Source: Krasilnikovozyma curviuscula (taxonomy: Eukaryota; Basidiomycota; Tremellomycetes; Cystofilobasidiales; Mrakiaceae). Taken from it: 64,000 bases of DNA. Position 1 is the stretch's first letter. Each line of letters begins with the position of its first letter. Below the pieces are notes generated by a model. That model was not told where the DNA came from, made no database searches, and worked only from the letters and a program-made list of their open reading frames with translations. Shown here piece after piece: positions 1 through 11,074 of the stretch. Made by a program: the position numbers and the translations under genes. The stretch spans positions 186,001 to 250,000 of the forward strand of contig MVAQ01000005.1 of assembly GCA_014825775.1 (NCBI GenBank). Direction: 5' to 3'.

Positions 1-152
1 TGGTGAAAGATCCTCTTGTTTTCCTTAGACCCCCCACAGGTTTATTTTCCCTCTAGTTGTGCACTTCGTTCATCAACGTATTTCCCATCCGACTTATTTC
101 TCTATTCTTTCTTCCCATCCATCCACTCCGCCATTGTCTTCTTCGCCCCCCA

Positions 153-1113
153 ATGAACAGCTGGACACCATCGTCGAACTTTGAAAACACTGGACTATAT
201 GCCAGCTTCCTGTACAACAACATCCAAGAACCATCTGAAACAACTCAATACTTCAACCCAGAAGGCGAGTGGAACGTCCAGAACTCCATTGCAGAAGGGG
301 AGGAGCCTCAGGCCGAACCGAATGACTCGCGGGGCATCGAGGGAGAGAGTGCCGAACAACGCGAACATGAGAAAGCGGAGGACGACAACTCGTCTGACGT
401 GACGGTCCATCAGCAACCTTTCAAAGATGGTCCAACACCCTGGATAAGAGTGTCGTGCTTTGGAATCGTCGTGCATGAGTCTCCCTTGGTCAGTTCGCAG
501 TTCGTTTTGGTCCGCTCCATCGTTAGGCTGGAAACTGATTTCCCCTCGTTCAAAACTTCAATGTAGACTGACGGTGTCTGTTACATGGACAGGCAAGCTT
601 CAGATTCTATATTATTTCAGCCTAAATCTTCTCATTACCTCAGAACTGACTCCTGCTTCTTCCCATGCGTCAGTAATTACTACCCGATCTCAGGAGCTCT
701 TCGCTCAGAGCTGATGATACCAACAACGATGTTTTGGGAGGACTACGAGTTGGGAAGGGCCTCATTTGAGACTCGTAAGTTAAGCAGAAAGTGATGGAAT
801 GATAATCAGCGCTAGAAACACTGACTATTCTTGGTTTGATGGACTTTTTACACCTCTCTCTGCCACGATCTACGGTTTGATTGGGGGGAAACATCTTTCA
901 GTGTGTATCCCGGGAGAGTTCTTAGTGAAAGGCCTGCGATGGAGCTTTCCAAACCCACGCGTCGCCTCATTGCGATGGCTGTCGGATTACTACGGCTGTG
1001 AGTTGTGTTTTGTACCTCTAGTCATTCTATCAAAGAACGATTCTCATGCGGTTCTATTTCTCTTCTCAGACGATAGGAACAAATGTATTCAAGAGACGTT
1101 CTATCCTGAATAG
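153..1113 (+). CDS. Doubtful hypothetical multi-exon gene
   Basis: I do not recognise this protein. An ATG at 153 opens a stretch of about 110 residues rich in Glu, Asp, Gln and Asn whose composition looks coding. Further downstream (about 719-1000) is another coding-like stretch with hydrophobic and aromatic residues, followed by a good donor (GTGAGT near 999) and a short last exon ending at a TAG at 1111-1113. The exons between were not resolved and the stretches could belong to two genes or to none. No domain, signal peptide or membrane segment is clear. The orientation is inferred only from donor and acceptor quality. Confidence 0.22.
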
Positions 1114-1901
1114 GCTGCCATGACGTTCTCGCGGTTGACACGAACTAGTTCGGTATTTTTCCGTTTTGTTGCAATAACGTGTAACTTTACGTAACTTTAA
1201 AGACGACATGATTTTAGCCTAGTCCCAACTATATCTACATCTCAATATCTTTGAGCAGCCCTGGTAATATATCTCTCATCCGACTCTGTAGCCGTCTAGT
1301 TTTCCTCCCTCCCTGTTGATTGCGCCGTCTGAACATTTGACCGTTGTTGCGCTTCATATCAGAACATGTACTCTCAAAGCTAAGCCCTTTCAGAGTAATC
1401 TCACGATCTGTATTTACATTGGACAATAAAGAAAAGCGCGAGGAACATCACCTAACGGTGGTAAAATTGGGCGTAAACCACCACCAATGGCTGATTTTTC
1501 TACGTAAAGTCAGAATCAATGCCTAGCGAGATCTTATGCAGAATACACCTTCTGGTTGCAACTAATCTAGTCTTCAGCGATTTCCGGAAATATTTTTACC
1601 TCTGGTGCCACCCGTTTCGATCAACTTGGATGGAATCGAAAAGAGAGGACGTGCCCTTTGGTTCGAATCGCCCGTATACAAACGCCACGACGAGCTATTA
1701 GCGAAGCTACCACATGGGTTGGACAGGTCTCCCTCGCCATGACCTTGACTCTGACCACTCCTTCTCTCTTTTGTCTGGGAGGTCTTCAGGGCATAGACAC
1801 AGCTAGCTAAGCGCACCACTGAAAGCGGCCTGCGTCAAATCTCACGATCGACAACACGACCTCAAACCGCTCATCACCAACATCGACAGTCCAAGTGGAT
1901 A
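1114..1901. other. Intergenic, no gene seen
   Basis: About 790 bases without a convincing reading frame on either strand. The last 100-200 bases presumably hold the promoter of the membrane protein starting at 1902. A short tRNA T-loop-like string near 1659-1670 does not fold into a tRNA. Confidence 0.5.
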
Positions 1902-4245
1902 ATGCCTGCCGTAAATATCACAGTCGATGACCAATCTCCTCTTCTTCTGTTCGATACCAACTGGGGAACTGACTGTGAGAGCCCTCCCTTGCGATCGTTT
2001 CATTCACTCAAAGTAGCTGATTACAACCACCTTTTGTTTCCACTTGTCATCCAGTATCAAATCTGACCGATACCATTCTCAACAATTACTACCGTGCTAC
2101 CTCTCACTACACCGCAACCAGAGGAGCTGCTGTGACAATGAGTGAGTTCTCAGCCCAGCGACGCTTGAATCCTGTGTTGACTTTCCTTCTTCAATTATCC
2201 CTTTTTTTTTTTAGACTTCAATGGAACAGCGGTCTTTATTTATGGTCAGTCAAACACCACCAATGGATTGGTAAGCCAGGCCTTTCCGTTACAAGAAACA
2301 AGCAGCGGCGCACCTGTCATTGTAGAGTTATGACATCGAACCTAACAACCTCTTTTCTTTACTGAATAGTACGATGTGACGGTCGATGGTGCTCAGCAGA
2401 CATTCAATGGAAGTGCATCTTTTGCTCAGAACCAGCTCTTGTTCTCTAAAAGTGGTCTTATAATGTCAGTTGCGGGTGTTTGCTGGTTGTTTCTAGTCAC
2501 AACGCTGACCAATGTTCCTGTCCTGCCGCCAAAGGGGCACTCATACACTAAAACTGAGTAACAATGAACAGCAGTTCGCTGGATCTGGACAGATTCTCGA
2601 ACTCGACTATGTAGTATACACGACCCAAGTTGGAAACACAACGTTAGTTTTCATATCTCATTTCCTGACCCTGACAAAGGATCTTACTCTTGATTAAATT
2701 TTGTTATCTATATGAACAAAGTGATGCTCTCTCCACAACCATCTACGACGATACCACCTCTGCGTTCGCTTACTCTCCTCCGGACACTGGATCCACCGCG
2801 GATCTATGGCAAACGACTTCTTACGTTACTGATGATCACCTGGTCTACGATGATACCTTTCACGCATGGACTGATCTCAACAGTAAGTCCCCCTTCCTTC
2901 CGCCTTGTGTCTTTTTCATTTACACTTCCCCCACGTCTTTCAAACCCTTCTCTAGACGTTGCTACCTTCTCGTTCAACTGTTCTGAAGGAGGATCGTTCG
3001 TTTTGTATGGCGGAACGTCAAACAACCATGCTAGTTATGTAGCGACGATCGATGGCGTTGCATCTACTTTCAATGGGTGAGCATCTGCTTTTTTTTTTTT
3101 GGTTCGTTTGAAGATGACGCGCTTTCTGAATGACTCTTCTTTCCTCCAAATTACTGTCAGTCTCAGCAATGTATACGTTGGAGAGCTCCCTATCGCAATG
3201 GCTTCCAACCTGGCAGCAGGCCAGCATCATGTCACCATTCAGACTTCGCTTAACGGAAGTTACGTTGATGTTGACTATGCAGTCGTTAACAGCACGATCT
3301 CTTCTACTTCGTGCGTGATCATTGCAGCATTTCTCCGCTGGATGCTATCACCTTTCTGACACTGTTTCCATTTTTGGTGCGACGAACATAAGTTCCTCAA
3401 GCCCAGTCGTTTCTTCAGCTTCTGCTACAAGGTCTTCTACCCCTTCAGGTAACGCCAACGCAAAAGCAGCAAGTACCAATACTGGAGCCATTGCAGGTGA
3501 GCAACGTTTCCTTGATTGTGGCTTCGGCTCAAGGTCTAATAAGTGTTCGGTGTGGCAGGTGGTGTTGTCGGCGGGGCTGCTTTTCTGGTGATCGTAGCTA
3601 GTGTGCTGTGGTTCTTCTGCTTCAGGAAACGGAAACAGCAGGGGAAAGCCATATCTATTGATGAGGATCCGTGGACAGCAGCGGCAACGGATCTTCATGG
3701 TGGGGACTCTGCTCGAAGTCCCACTGCTGCTGATGCGTCTAATCCTCACGACAGAGGCATGGTTGAAGCTGGAATTTCACCATTTATCTTCAATCCTACA
3801 ACTGGTGGTCAAAGTGAGGCTTCAGGAGATCAATCAACCTCAGCACCTGTAGCAATGCCAGCATCTGAACGAGAAGCTGCGCCACTCTTAACGCACGACG
3901 AAGCTTCTCCAGCTGGAATTTCGTCTGCAGCTTCTTCGTCTTCTCAATCGGGTGTACCAGTAGCGAGTGGCGTTCCCACTCCTTCAAAGATTGGTGAAAT
4001 TCAAGTCCCCATCCCAACGTCGTCCCTGGATATCTCCGCATCCCAGACTGGCATGTCGGACGAAGAGCTCCTTGCACACAGAATGGCAGTAGAAGGAAGA
4101 GAGGTAGACTTTGGTCCCTTGCCTCCAGATTACTCTCAGGTAAGTGAAGCGAAACATCTTTTAAATGGCCTGTGATGCTGATTGCGCTTCGTTATGCTAG
4201 GCCACTCAACCCATGCCTCATTCCCATAATTTTCCTCCTCATTAG
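1902..4245 (+). CDS. Single-pass membrane protein with two jelly-roll (galactose-binding-like) domains
   Basis: The start ATG at 1902 opens with MPAVNITVDDQSPLLLFD, the usual beginning of a large basidiomycete family of surface proteins. The N-terminal ectodomain has two copies of a beta-sandwich unit. Unit one carries the hallmark strand FNGTAVFIYG after an acceptor near 2216; unit two has ATFSFNCSEGGSFVLYGG near 2962-3010. Each is followed by a VDG or IDG turn and a short TFNG strand. A Ser/Thr-rich stalk, then one membrane helix near 3560-3615 ending in basic residues (FRKRK), leads to a cytoplasmic tail rich in Ser, Ala and Pro. The tail ends in PPDYSQ, then an intron (4140-4200), then ATQPMPHSHNFPPH. 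The role is unknown; a sensor or wall-contact protein is an inference. No signal peptide is visible, which is common in this family. About eight introns. Confidence 0.7.
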
Positions 4246-4431
4246 AGCTGTATCGCAACATATATTATCAATTTCTTTTATTCCAGGTTGTGTGTGCCCT
4301 CTTTCTATCTTGGTTAATTGGATTGGGCAAGTTGTCAAATGGATAACATTAACTGCCATGACAGCCAGCTGCTCAGTCTGTTTCGTTTTACATAGTTAAA
4401 AAAGTCCAGATCATTTTCATCGTTATATATA

Positions 4432-7400
4432 CTATCGCATGTAGGTCTCAGCTTCGCATCTAAGAGCACGTTCCAGTGAGGTTGTTTGTAGGTCTGAAAA
4501 AAAAGGAGGAACGAGTGAGATTGGTTTGACGATTTGTTGTGATTTTGATAAATACTGACTGATTTTCTTCACCACTCATCCCATACCACGTTGTAATGTT
4601 CGGATCGTTATAGCCTTCTGCGTATCGCTCAATATAGGCTAATGGTGGAGGAAATATAAAAAAATGAGGATCAGCCAAGGGGCGAAAGGTGGTATTTGAA
4701 GTTGAAGAAAGAGACAGATGGATACCTGAAGTTGGTGCCGACACAGGGTCGCAGCCAAGGGTATGATTGGACCCGCTTGAAGTATCTTGGTACAGCCTGA
4801 CGTATTCGACTGTGGCAGAATTTTGGGTAGTGTGGAGGTTAACAGATGTTGGCGTCAATCGGAAAGCGCGGCGACCTGCTTGCTGGAAGATTCGTCACTC
4901 ACTGCTCATTGTTACCGGCCATAGATCAGCTAGACCATCATAATCGATAGATCCGAAGTTGGTAGATAATGCCAAATCTGTGATCAAGGATTCATCGTCA
5001 GTGAAGATAGAAAGCAAAACAACGTGGGTCGGTGAATCTCTCTTGGAAGCACTTACTCATTATAATGTACATCGGCTACCACAGCAAAAATAGAAAAATA
5101 AGTTCAGCGAAGGAACGATGAGCAGCGCTGTTTAATAAGCATCTTTTGGGACATACCTCGTAAGGCACGGGTCGCCCTGACACCCCTACTGTCGCGTTAG
5201 CTCCCATCCCCCCGGGAAGGAACTTCCATGACTTGACACCATCGTTGAACCAAGTAATGTAGCCATCCAAGCCAGGCTCATACTCAAAAGCATAGACTGC
5301 ATAGCAGGAGAGCGAAGTTCCGTTGTTGGTATCGTATTGGTAGCAATTTTGATTTGTGGTCCTAAATTCCCGAATATGACGGTCCAAACAGCACCACATG
5401 AGCCGAAAACATGATGCTAAAATGGTGCCAAGATCTGAAACTTACGAGACACCAGAACTTGATTGCTGGTAGACCCCCCCGCTGTACGAGTTCCTAAATG
5501 TTAATGTTGTGTTCACGATGTCCATATACTTTGCAGAATCCCAGTCGTAGTCGGCATTGAACGGCGCTGGAAGAGAGGAGAGAGTCAGCAGCTGCTGCAC
5601 TGATGGCCAGCGACGTTCGAACTAACCCCATTGCCCTGACCTGGAGGTGTGTGGATCGCTTGTCAGTAGTTCGTCTGGCGGCTATCTTGCGGGCGAGAAC
5701 AGCTCAAGACTCACTGTGAGACCTCACCAGTAAGAGTGTCGTCTGCCGTCTGGGCTTCGAAAAGATCGATTTCTGCGGGGCGGCAATGTCAGTCCAGCGA
5801 ACTCCCCGAGATCCCCGGCGCCGCAGCGTGGACTTTACCTGGTGCACTTCTTCCTACCCATGTTCCGTCCGAGTGTTTCGGACCGGGATGGGTCTCATCG
5901 TCTACCGGGTGTCAGGGATGGGGGAGTGGCTCAGTCACCGTCGTGTAAGTATGCGGCGGTATAGGAGGAAGAACAACTTACCGGGGCAGACACATCGGGA
6001 CAGACGCTGACCTGGCAGGTAGGATAGCGCCGTACCATACTTGCCCTCAGCCGTTGCAATCACAGGCTTCCCGTTGATCGTCTGGTTGGGAGCGGCTGGT
6101 TTCGATGAAAAATGAAACGAACGTCAGCGCATCGCCGTGGTAGATAATCAATCACAAGAAGTGAAGTCGTCGCGGCGCACCTCCAACATCGCATTTGGAG
6201 AAGTGTGAAGAAGGATCAAGAGACAATGATCTGATGGTGAGCAGTACAACGTGGGAAAAGACATGAACATCAACTCACGCGTCGTAGGTGTATGGCCACA
6301 TTCCTTCAGTAGTACCGCCTGCCAAATACGAGGATGTATGTGCGGTAAGCTTCAGCAACAAATACCGGTAGGAGAAAAAAAAGAAAGGTTTTACCATAGC
6401 CCACTCGTCCGAGATTTCCCATCGTCCATACAGCTAAAGACAACCAAAGATAGAAATGTCAGTTGATGGGTACAAGGAGAAGAAGATATAGAAAAAGAGA
6501 TCAAGAGACCTGGCCATAAACCATAGACTGAGATGAGAAAAGGATGTTAGTAAGCAAATTGAGACCACTGTAAGGCAAGGGAGTATTCACCATCTGCTCG
6601 TCCTGGAATCTTTGCTGAAACCTCTAATCTACCACCGATGAAGCAAAGTCGGTTCCAAGACTTTCGTTCAATTGGACATTAGTTAGTGATTTAACGATGC
6701 AGAGAAGATGGAGAAAAGTAGTCCATCGGAGAAGATAACCAGACGTCAGAAGGGGGACTGTGCGAGCTTGACCGGAGAAGGAAGGGGGCAAGCAGCTCAC
6801 CTGGATCTCAGCGGACTGATAGTACAGGTCATGGTTGGTGTAGTTCGCCATCTAAAAACCAGAAGGAAATGAAAGAAAGAAAGAAAGAAAAACGAGAACG
6901 GTCCCGGTTTAGCAGAGAACTCTTGTAGTTTCACCACAGTCGAGAGAGAACATGCCGTGATCTGAAGAGCTCCATCCTTAGTGGTGACGTATCGAGGGTC
7001 ATACCACTCCAAATCATCTGCCAAAGGAAATGAAACATGTCAGACCAAAAACCTACAAAATAACAAAATACGCAGGCAGACGACACATACTTGTGGACCA
7101 AGCATGTAGATCAATAGCCTATCGAAGAGATAATTCAATTGATTTTCTTTTCACAACTCATCAGTGGAAAGGTCCACTATGTACATACAAGAAAGAAGGG
7201 GTCATCTCCATCTGAGGATGGTCACGGCGACACAAAAATAAATATGAGTGACCGGAACAGTCTCCAACGAAAACAACAACTTCCTCACGTACCATAGAAA
7301 GTTCTACCTTCTTGTTCTGTAGAAATTGGTCAGGAAAAATTACTTCAAACAATCCAATTCTCGCGGGACGGACGTACCAAATTCGTCCGAAAATGTCTAT

Positions 7401-8574
7401 CGGAAGATAAAGGTAAACAAGCCCAGTTAGCTCGCACGCGGTCGCAGATTACAGAACAGTAGAAATCGAGCAGAGCAACAGGAGTAACTTACTAGAGTCC
7501 ACGTCTCTCCAGTATCAGTAACTACTGTTTGAGCTGAAGCTGGCGTGTCAGGATCAATAGCAGTGAAGTTTCTGCCCAAAATATAGTCGTGAGTTTGAAG
7601 CGACCCGTTGATCTTGGCCAAATCCCATTCCCAGGCCAACGTAGCAGATGCGGCTTCTGCCTTGTCAGCATAGTAGGATATTATCGGATACCCAGCGAAT
7701 AAAGTAAGGACAGAAGCTAGAGTACAGACGAACAAGTGGTCATTAGTAATTTGCGCACAGCCTTGAGATACCAAGTGGACGGAATGAGAGGTGAACCAAC
7801 CGATCAATATCACTAGACACCCAAGATTCGCTAGTCCTCTCCAAGTGAATATGCTACCACCTCTATCGTTCTTACGGTCTCGCAACTGAAGGAAAGAACG
7901 AGCCAAAGCTAGTTCAGCAAAAAAGCGCAAAGATGTGTCACAATTAACACTCACGGGACTCGGCGAGTGAAGAAAATCATCATCTGGGACAAAAGAAGAA
8001 GAAAACAAAACGTGTAAGAGAAGCTGGAGCTGTAAACTTCTTGCTGCACAACGTCGTGTCTAGTGTTGCTGCTGCTGCGCCGCGAGCGGAAAATGTGCGA
8101 CCGCTCACCTTCTGGTCTACAAGTCGCAAGATCGGTGAATGGAAGAATAAGTCACTGCTATGATCAGGATGCTCAACTGCTCAACAACTCGCGCACCACT
8201 TACCCATCGAAACTTTCAGCTAGGTAGACAGGTAGGGAGTATTTCTCGGAAGCCGTTTGAGATAACGGAACAGCTTGATTGATCGAGCTGTTGCGATGAG
8301 TGGGGCCACCCCTAAACACTCCTATAGAAGACTTCAGAGATAGTGAAGCAGACAGATAATGAGAGGCAAGAACAGATTGTTGTAAGTGTCCCGACATCGC
8401 GATGCTGCCACAACGTAGAGAACCAAGAAAAAAACCTACAGCAGAGCTGACGCTGCTATTTCTATTCCTATATGACATTGGGTAGGCACCTTGATTGGAT
8501 AGAGAGGTGCCAAGAAGGGCTGAGGAGGATGTTGGTGGAGAGGAATCTCGGTGGTAGGGATTGTTGGCGCTCAT
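4432..8574 (-). CDS. KRE6: Beta-glucan synthesis-associated protein, KRE6/SKN1 family (GH16-like)
   Basis: A type II membrane protein of the secretory pathway needed for beta-1,6-glucan in fungal walls. The ATG at 8574 starts a Ser/Asn-rich cytoplasmic tail, then a membrane helix encoded around 7790-7840 (GLANLGCLVILIGW). The luminal GH16-like fold follows: a segment reading DLEWYDPRYVTTKDG near 6970-7020, the family hallmark PNQTINGKP...ALSYLPGQRL near 6010-6090, and the acidic catalytic-type motif EIDLFEAQ at 5753-5773. The C-terminal block VEYVRLYQD and LGCDP near 4740-4810 is the conserved end of the family. The gene is cut by many short introns (over a dozen). The last exon was placed by choosing donor GTGAAG near 4575; the extreme C-terminus does not match the usual Cys-terminated family end, so the stop at 4432 is uncertain. 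One intron holds a GAAA run. Confidence 0.88.
6871..6890. repeat. (GAAA)5 microsatellite in an intron
   Basis: Five perfect GAAA units. On the coding (minus) strand of the KRE6-like gene this is a pyrimidine-rich stretch inside an intron. Confidence 0.85.
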
Positions 8575-9155
8575 ATGCAGACCTTCAAAAGTGTCCCTGC
8601 AAGTTTCAAGCTCCTAATGATTGGAGCTTGAAAGAAAGGGGCAGATGATTTTCGAGCACTCGTAGATTACTGATAAGTGAGCGGAGGAAGGAGCGCGATT
8701 AGGCAACCTAGGGAAAACTCAGTGGAATTTGCTAATGGGTACAAGATAGAAAACGGTGTAGTTTATAGTTTGTCCTGCACTAGCCAACGGGTCTTAAATT
8801 CCTGCTGCTTTTCTGGAGGAACTGCGAGTGGCGTCCTCAAGCAGCGGCGTAGTTCCAATAATAACTGAAGCTGCTTCTCACTGCCATGATATTGCTAGAT
8901 GGGCAGCCTGGGACGAAGCATACCGGAAAGAACAGCAAGTAGCAAGACAGAAAAGTTTTTGAGAGAGAAGATGGTAGATAACAGATGTTGCACGCCCAAA
9001 TTTTGATGGGTAAAGTAAACGCGTTAATAAAATGCCGCGTCGATTTATTACTGCTCCACAGAAACCTTTTTCCAGATCGGACTAGCTTGTATTGACGACC
9101 AGCGTAAAGGAACTTCTATAAGAAATGACCAGGAAGCTCTACTGCTCAATCAGCA
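8575..9155. other. Intergenic, KRE6-like promoter side
   Basis: About 580 bases between the KRE6-like start (8574) and the stop of the WD40 gene. Short open frames here have no coding character. It should hold the KRE6-like promoter and the WD40 gene terminator; I see no distinct element. Confidence 0.45.
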
Positions 9156-10880
9156 TCATCTAAGCAAAGTGACACGCTCAGGAAGCCGCCAAAGCTCTAA
9201 ACATCCTTCTCCCTTTGGAGTGGATAAGCCACCAACTGCAACTACCCCATCCACCGAAACCGCCAGACAGTTGCACTTTGAAACTCGAGACGTTTGCCAT
9301 TTCGCAAGACGCTGCACATCTTCAGGAAGCGCGGACGGGGAGTTGATTAGTGTCGTAAGAGAGAAGATGGAAAGTATTCCGAGGTGTGTGAGAGTAAGGA
9401 CAAGGATCCCATCATCCGGATGTGAAAGGAGTGCCCTGAAAAGAGATCAGGTCAGAGTATGAAATATAAGTAGAGCGTCATAGGATAAAGGGCGACTTGC
9501 AAACCGATAACAGGACCTGTTGCAACTTGCACTCTCATCATCTCCTTCAGTCCGTCCCAATATTTTCCTGTTTTCTTTTTCTGTTTCTTCTTTTCGCCAG
9601 GGACAGAGACTGGCAGAGACCACGGAGTGAACCACAATCCTCCATCAGCTACGCCGATGGCTATAAGAGGTGACCCAGAAGGTGATTCGGCAGTGGTCAT
9701 TGACATTGCAAAGGAAGGAGATATTCCCGGCGTTGGAGGCACTACAGAATCGGACAATGTCAGTACTGGTTCCATCGGTTGTTTAGACATACATACGAGT
9801 CTGTGTCATCTCAATGAGAGATCCGAGGGGCAGTGTCCAAGTACGAACAGTAGAGTCATATCCAGTTGATATCACTAAAATTTGATTGAAAAGCAGTGAG
9901 TAACGATATCCGGTAATCGATTGTGAGGGGTAAAGACGACTTGCATTCGTTCGGGCGGCCGGGTATGAACGAAACTGCGCCAGCAAGCTTAAATGTAGCC
10001 ACACCAAAACTTCAGACGTGCAAGAATCGAGTAATGTAATTGAAGATGAGAGAAAGGCGTACGTTGGTATGTTTTCCCTTGACAAATCGCCTACCTCCAC
10101 CTTCTCTGCCTAAATCTGCCAAGTCCACCCATCCAACTCTACCGTCGTCAGAACACCATCCCAGTCGTTGCTTTCCAGTCTGGTCGATTGATAGAGCAAG
10201 TCCATTGATTTCATCCGTGCAAAGATCGATAAGCGACGCTGAGGTCAAGGCGCCAGAAAACCGCTTCACCATTTGTGATGAGGCAGAAACACATTTCAGA
10301 AGATAGGCCTATATAATGCAATTGGAAGAGATAAAGCATGAAAAAGCATCAGAATGGCTGAAGGGTTGTGCAAAAAAGTTTCAGGTACTAACTGATTTAC
10401 CGCAAGCAATCCACAGGGCACCCCAGTTGTTGCTAGTCTCAAACATTGCTTCACTGTCATCAGATATATCCTGTGGTAGATGGTTGTCGAATACGATTGC
10501 AGCCACTTCGTCGGGCAGAGCTGTAACCGCTTGAACGAGTTTAATTTCGGAGCATTCTGCTGTCAAGGCGTGGAATCGTAGACTTTTATCCTCTAGAAAA
10601 GAACCCAATTAGTAATTGGCACAAAAAGACACCAAGGTCAGTCTAGAATTGAGCATGGACTCCGTTAAACAAAAAGAGTAGTAAGTCGCTCACCCGAAGC
10701 AACAACGAACAGACTGGGCCTGGTAGGATGGAATACAACAGAAGTAATTGGACTGGGAATGCATTTAAAAGATGGAAGACTCTGGGGATTCGGCATCCTT
10801 ATGAATCAGTCCCTGACTTGGCGAAGAATTGTTGCTTGCAGTGTGCAGAGATCTAGTCCTGCTTGCGAGAAAGGAACCAT
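9156..10880 (-). CDS. WD40-repeat protein, WDR53-like
   Basis: Starts at ATG 10880 (MVPFSQAGLDLCTLQ), one short exon, then a first WD repeat containing VVFHPTRPSLFVVAS near 10680-10740. Later exons carry a repeat with GWCSDDGRVGWVDL near 10110-10170, then STGYDSTVRTWTL near 9825-9875, then a segment with IAIGVADGGLWF near 9640-9680. The last exon ends in CLAVSVDGVVAVGGLS and LELWRL and stops at 9156. The order (an early DD-G turn, a repeat with GYDSTV, then a short C-terminal blade) resembles the WDR53 branch of the family, but WD40 proteins are hard to tell apart by eye. Probably one seven-bladed propeller acting as a protein-binding scaffold. At least six exons. Confidence 0.7.
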
Positions 10881-11074
10881 TTCGATCGTGGCGAGAACAT
10901 CTACAGATGCATGGAAAGCAAGCCGCAAGGCAAAATCAGAGAATAAATGGTGAATGACAGATAAAGCTGTAATTGAACGTCTGATCTAGCGCACATGCCA
11001 TCCTTCGGACCTTGCGTAAATGAAACCCTGTGTACAAAATCATCGATCTCCTAACTATAAGCTCGAGCTCGACA

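Noticed and set aside
1655..1680. tRNA T-loop-like string GGTTCGAATC
   Set aside because: The flanking bases do not pair into a T stem and there is no D arm or acceptor stem around it.
3348..3749. 133-codon minus-strand frame
   Set aside because: Antisense of the membrane protein at 1902-4245, which has clear domains and splice sites.
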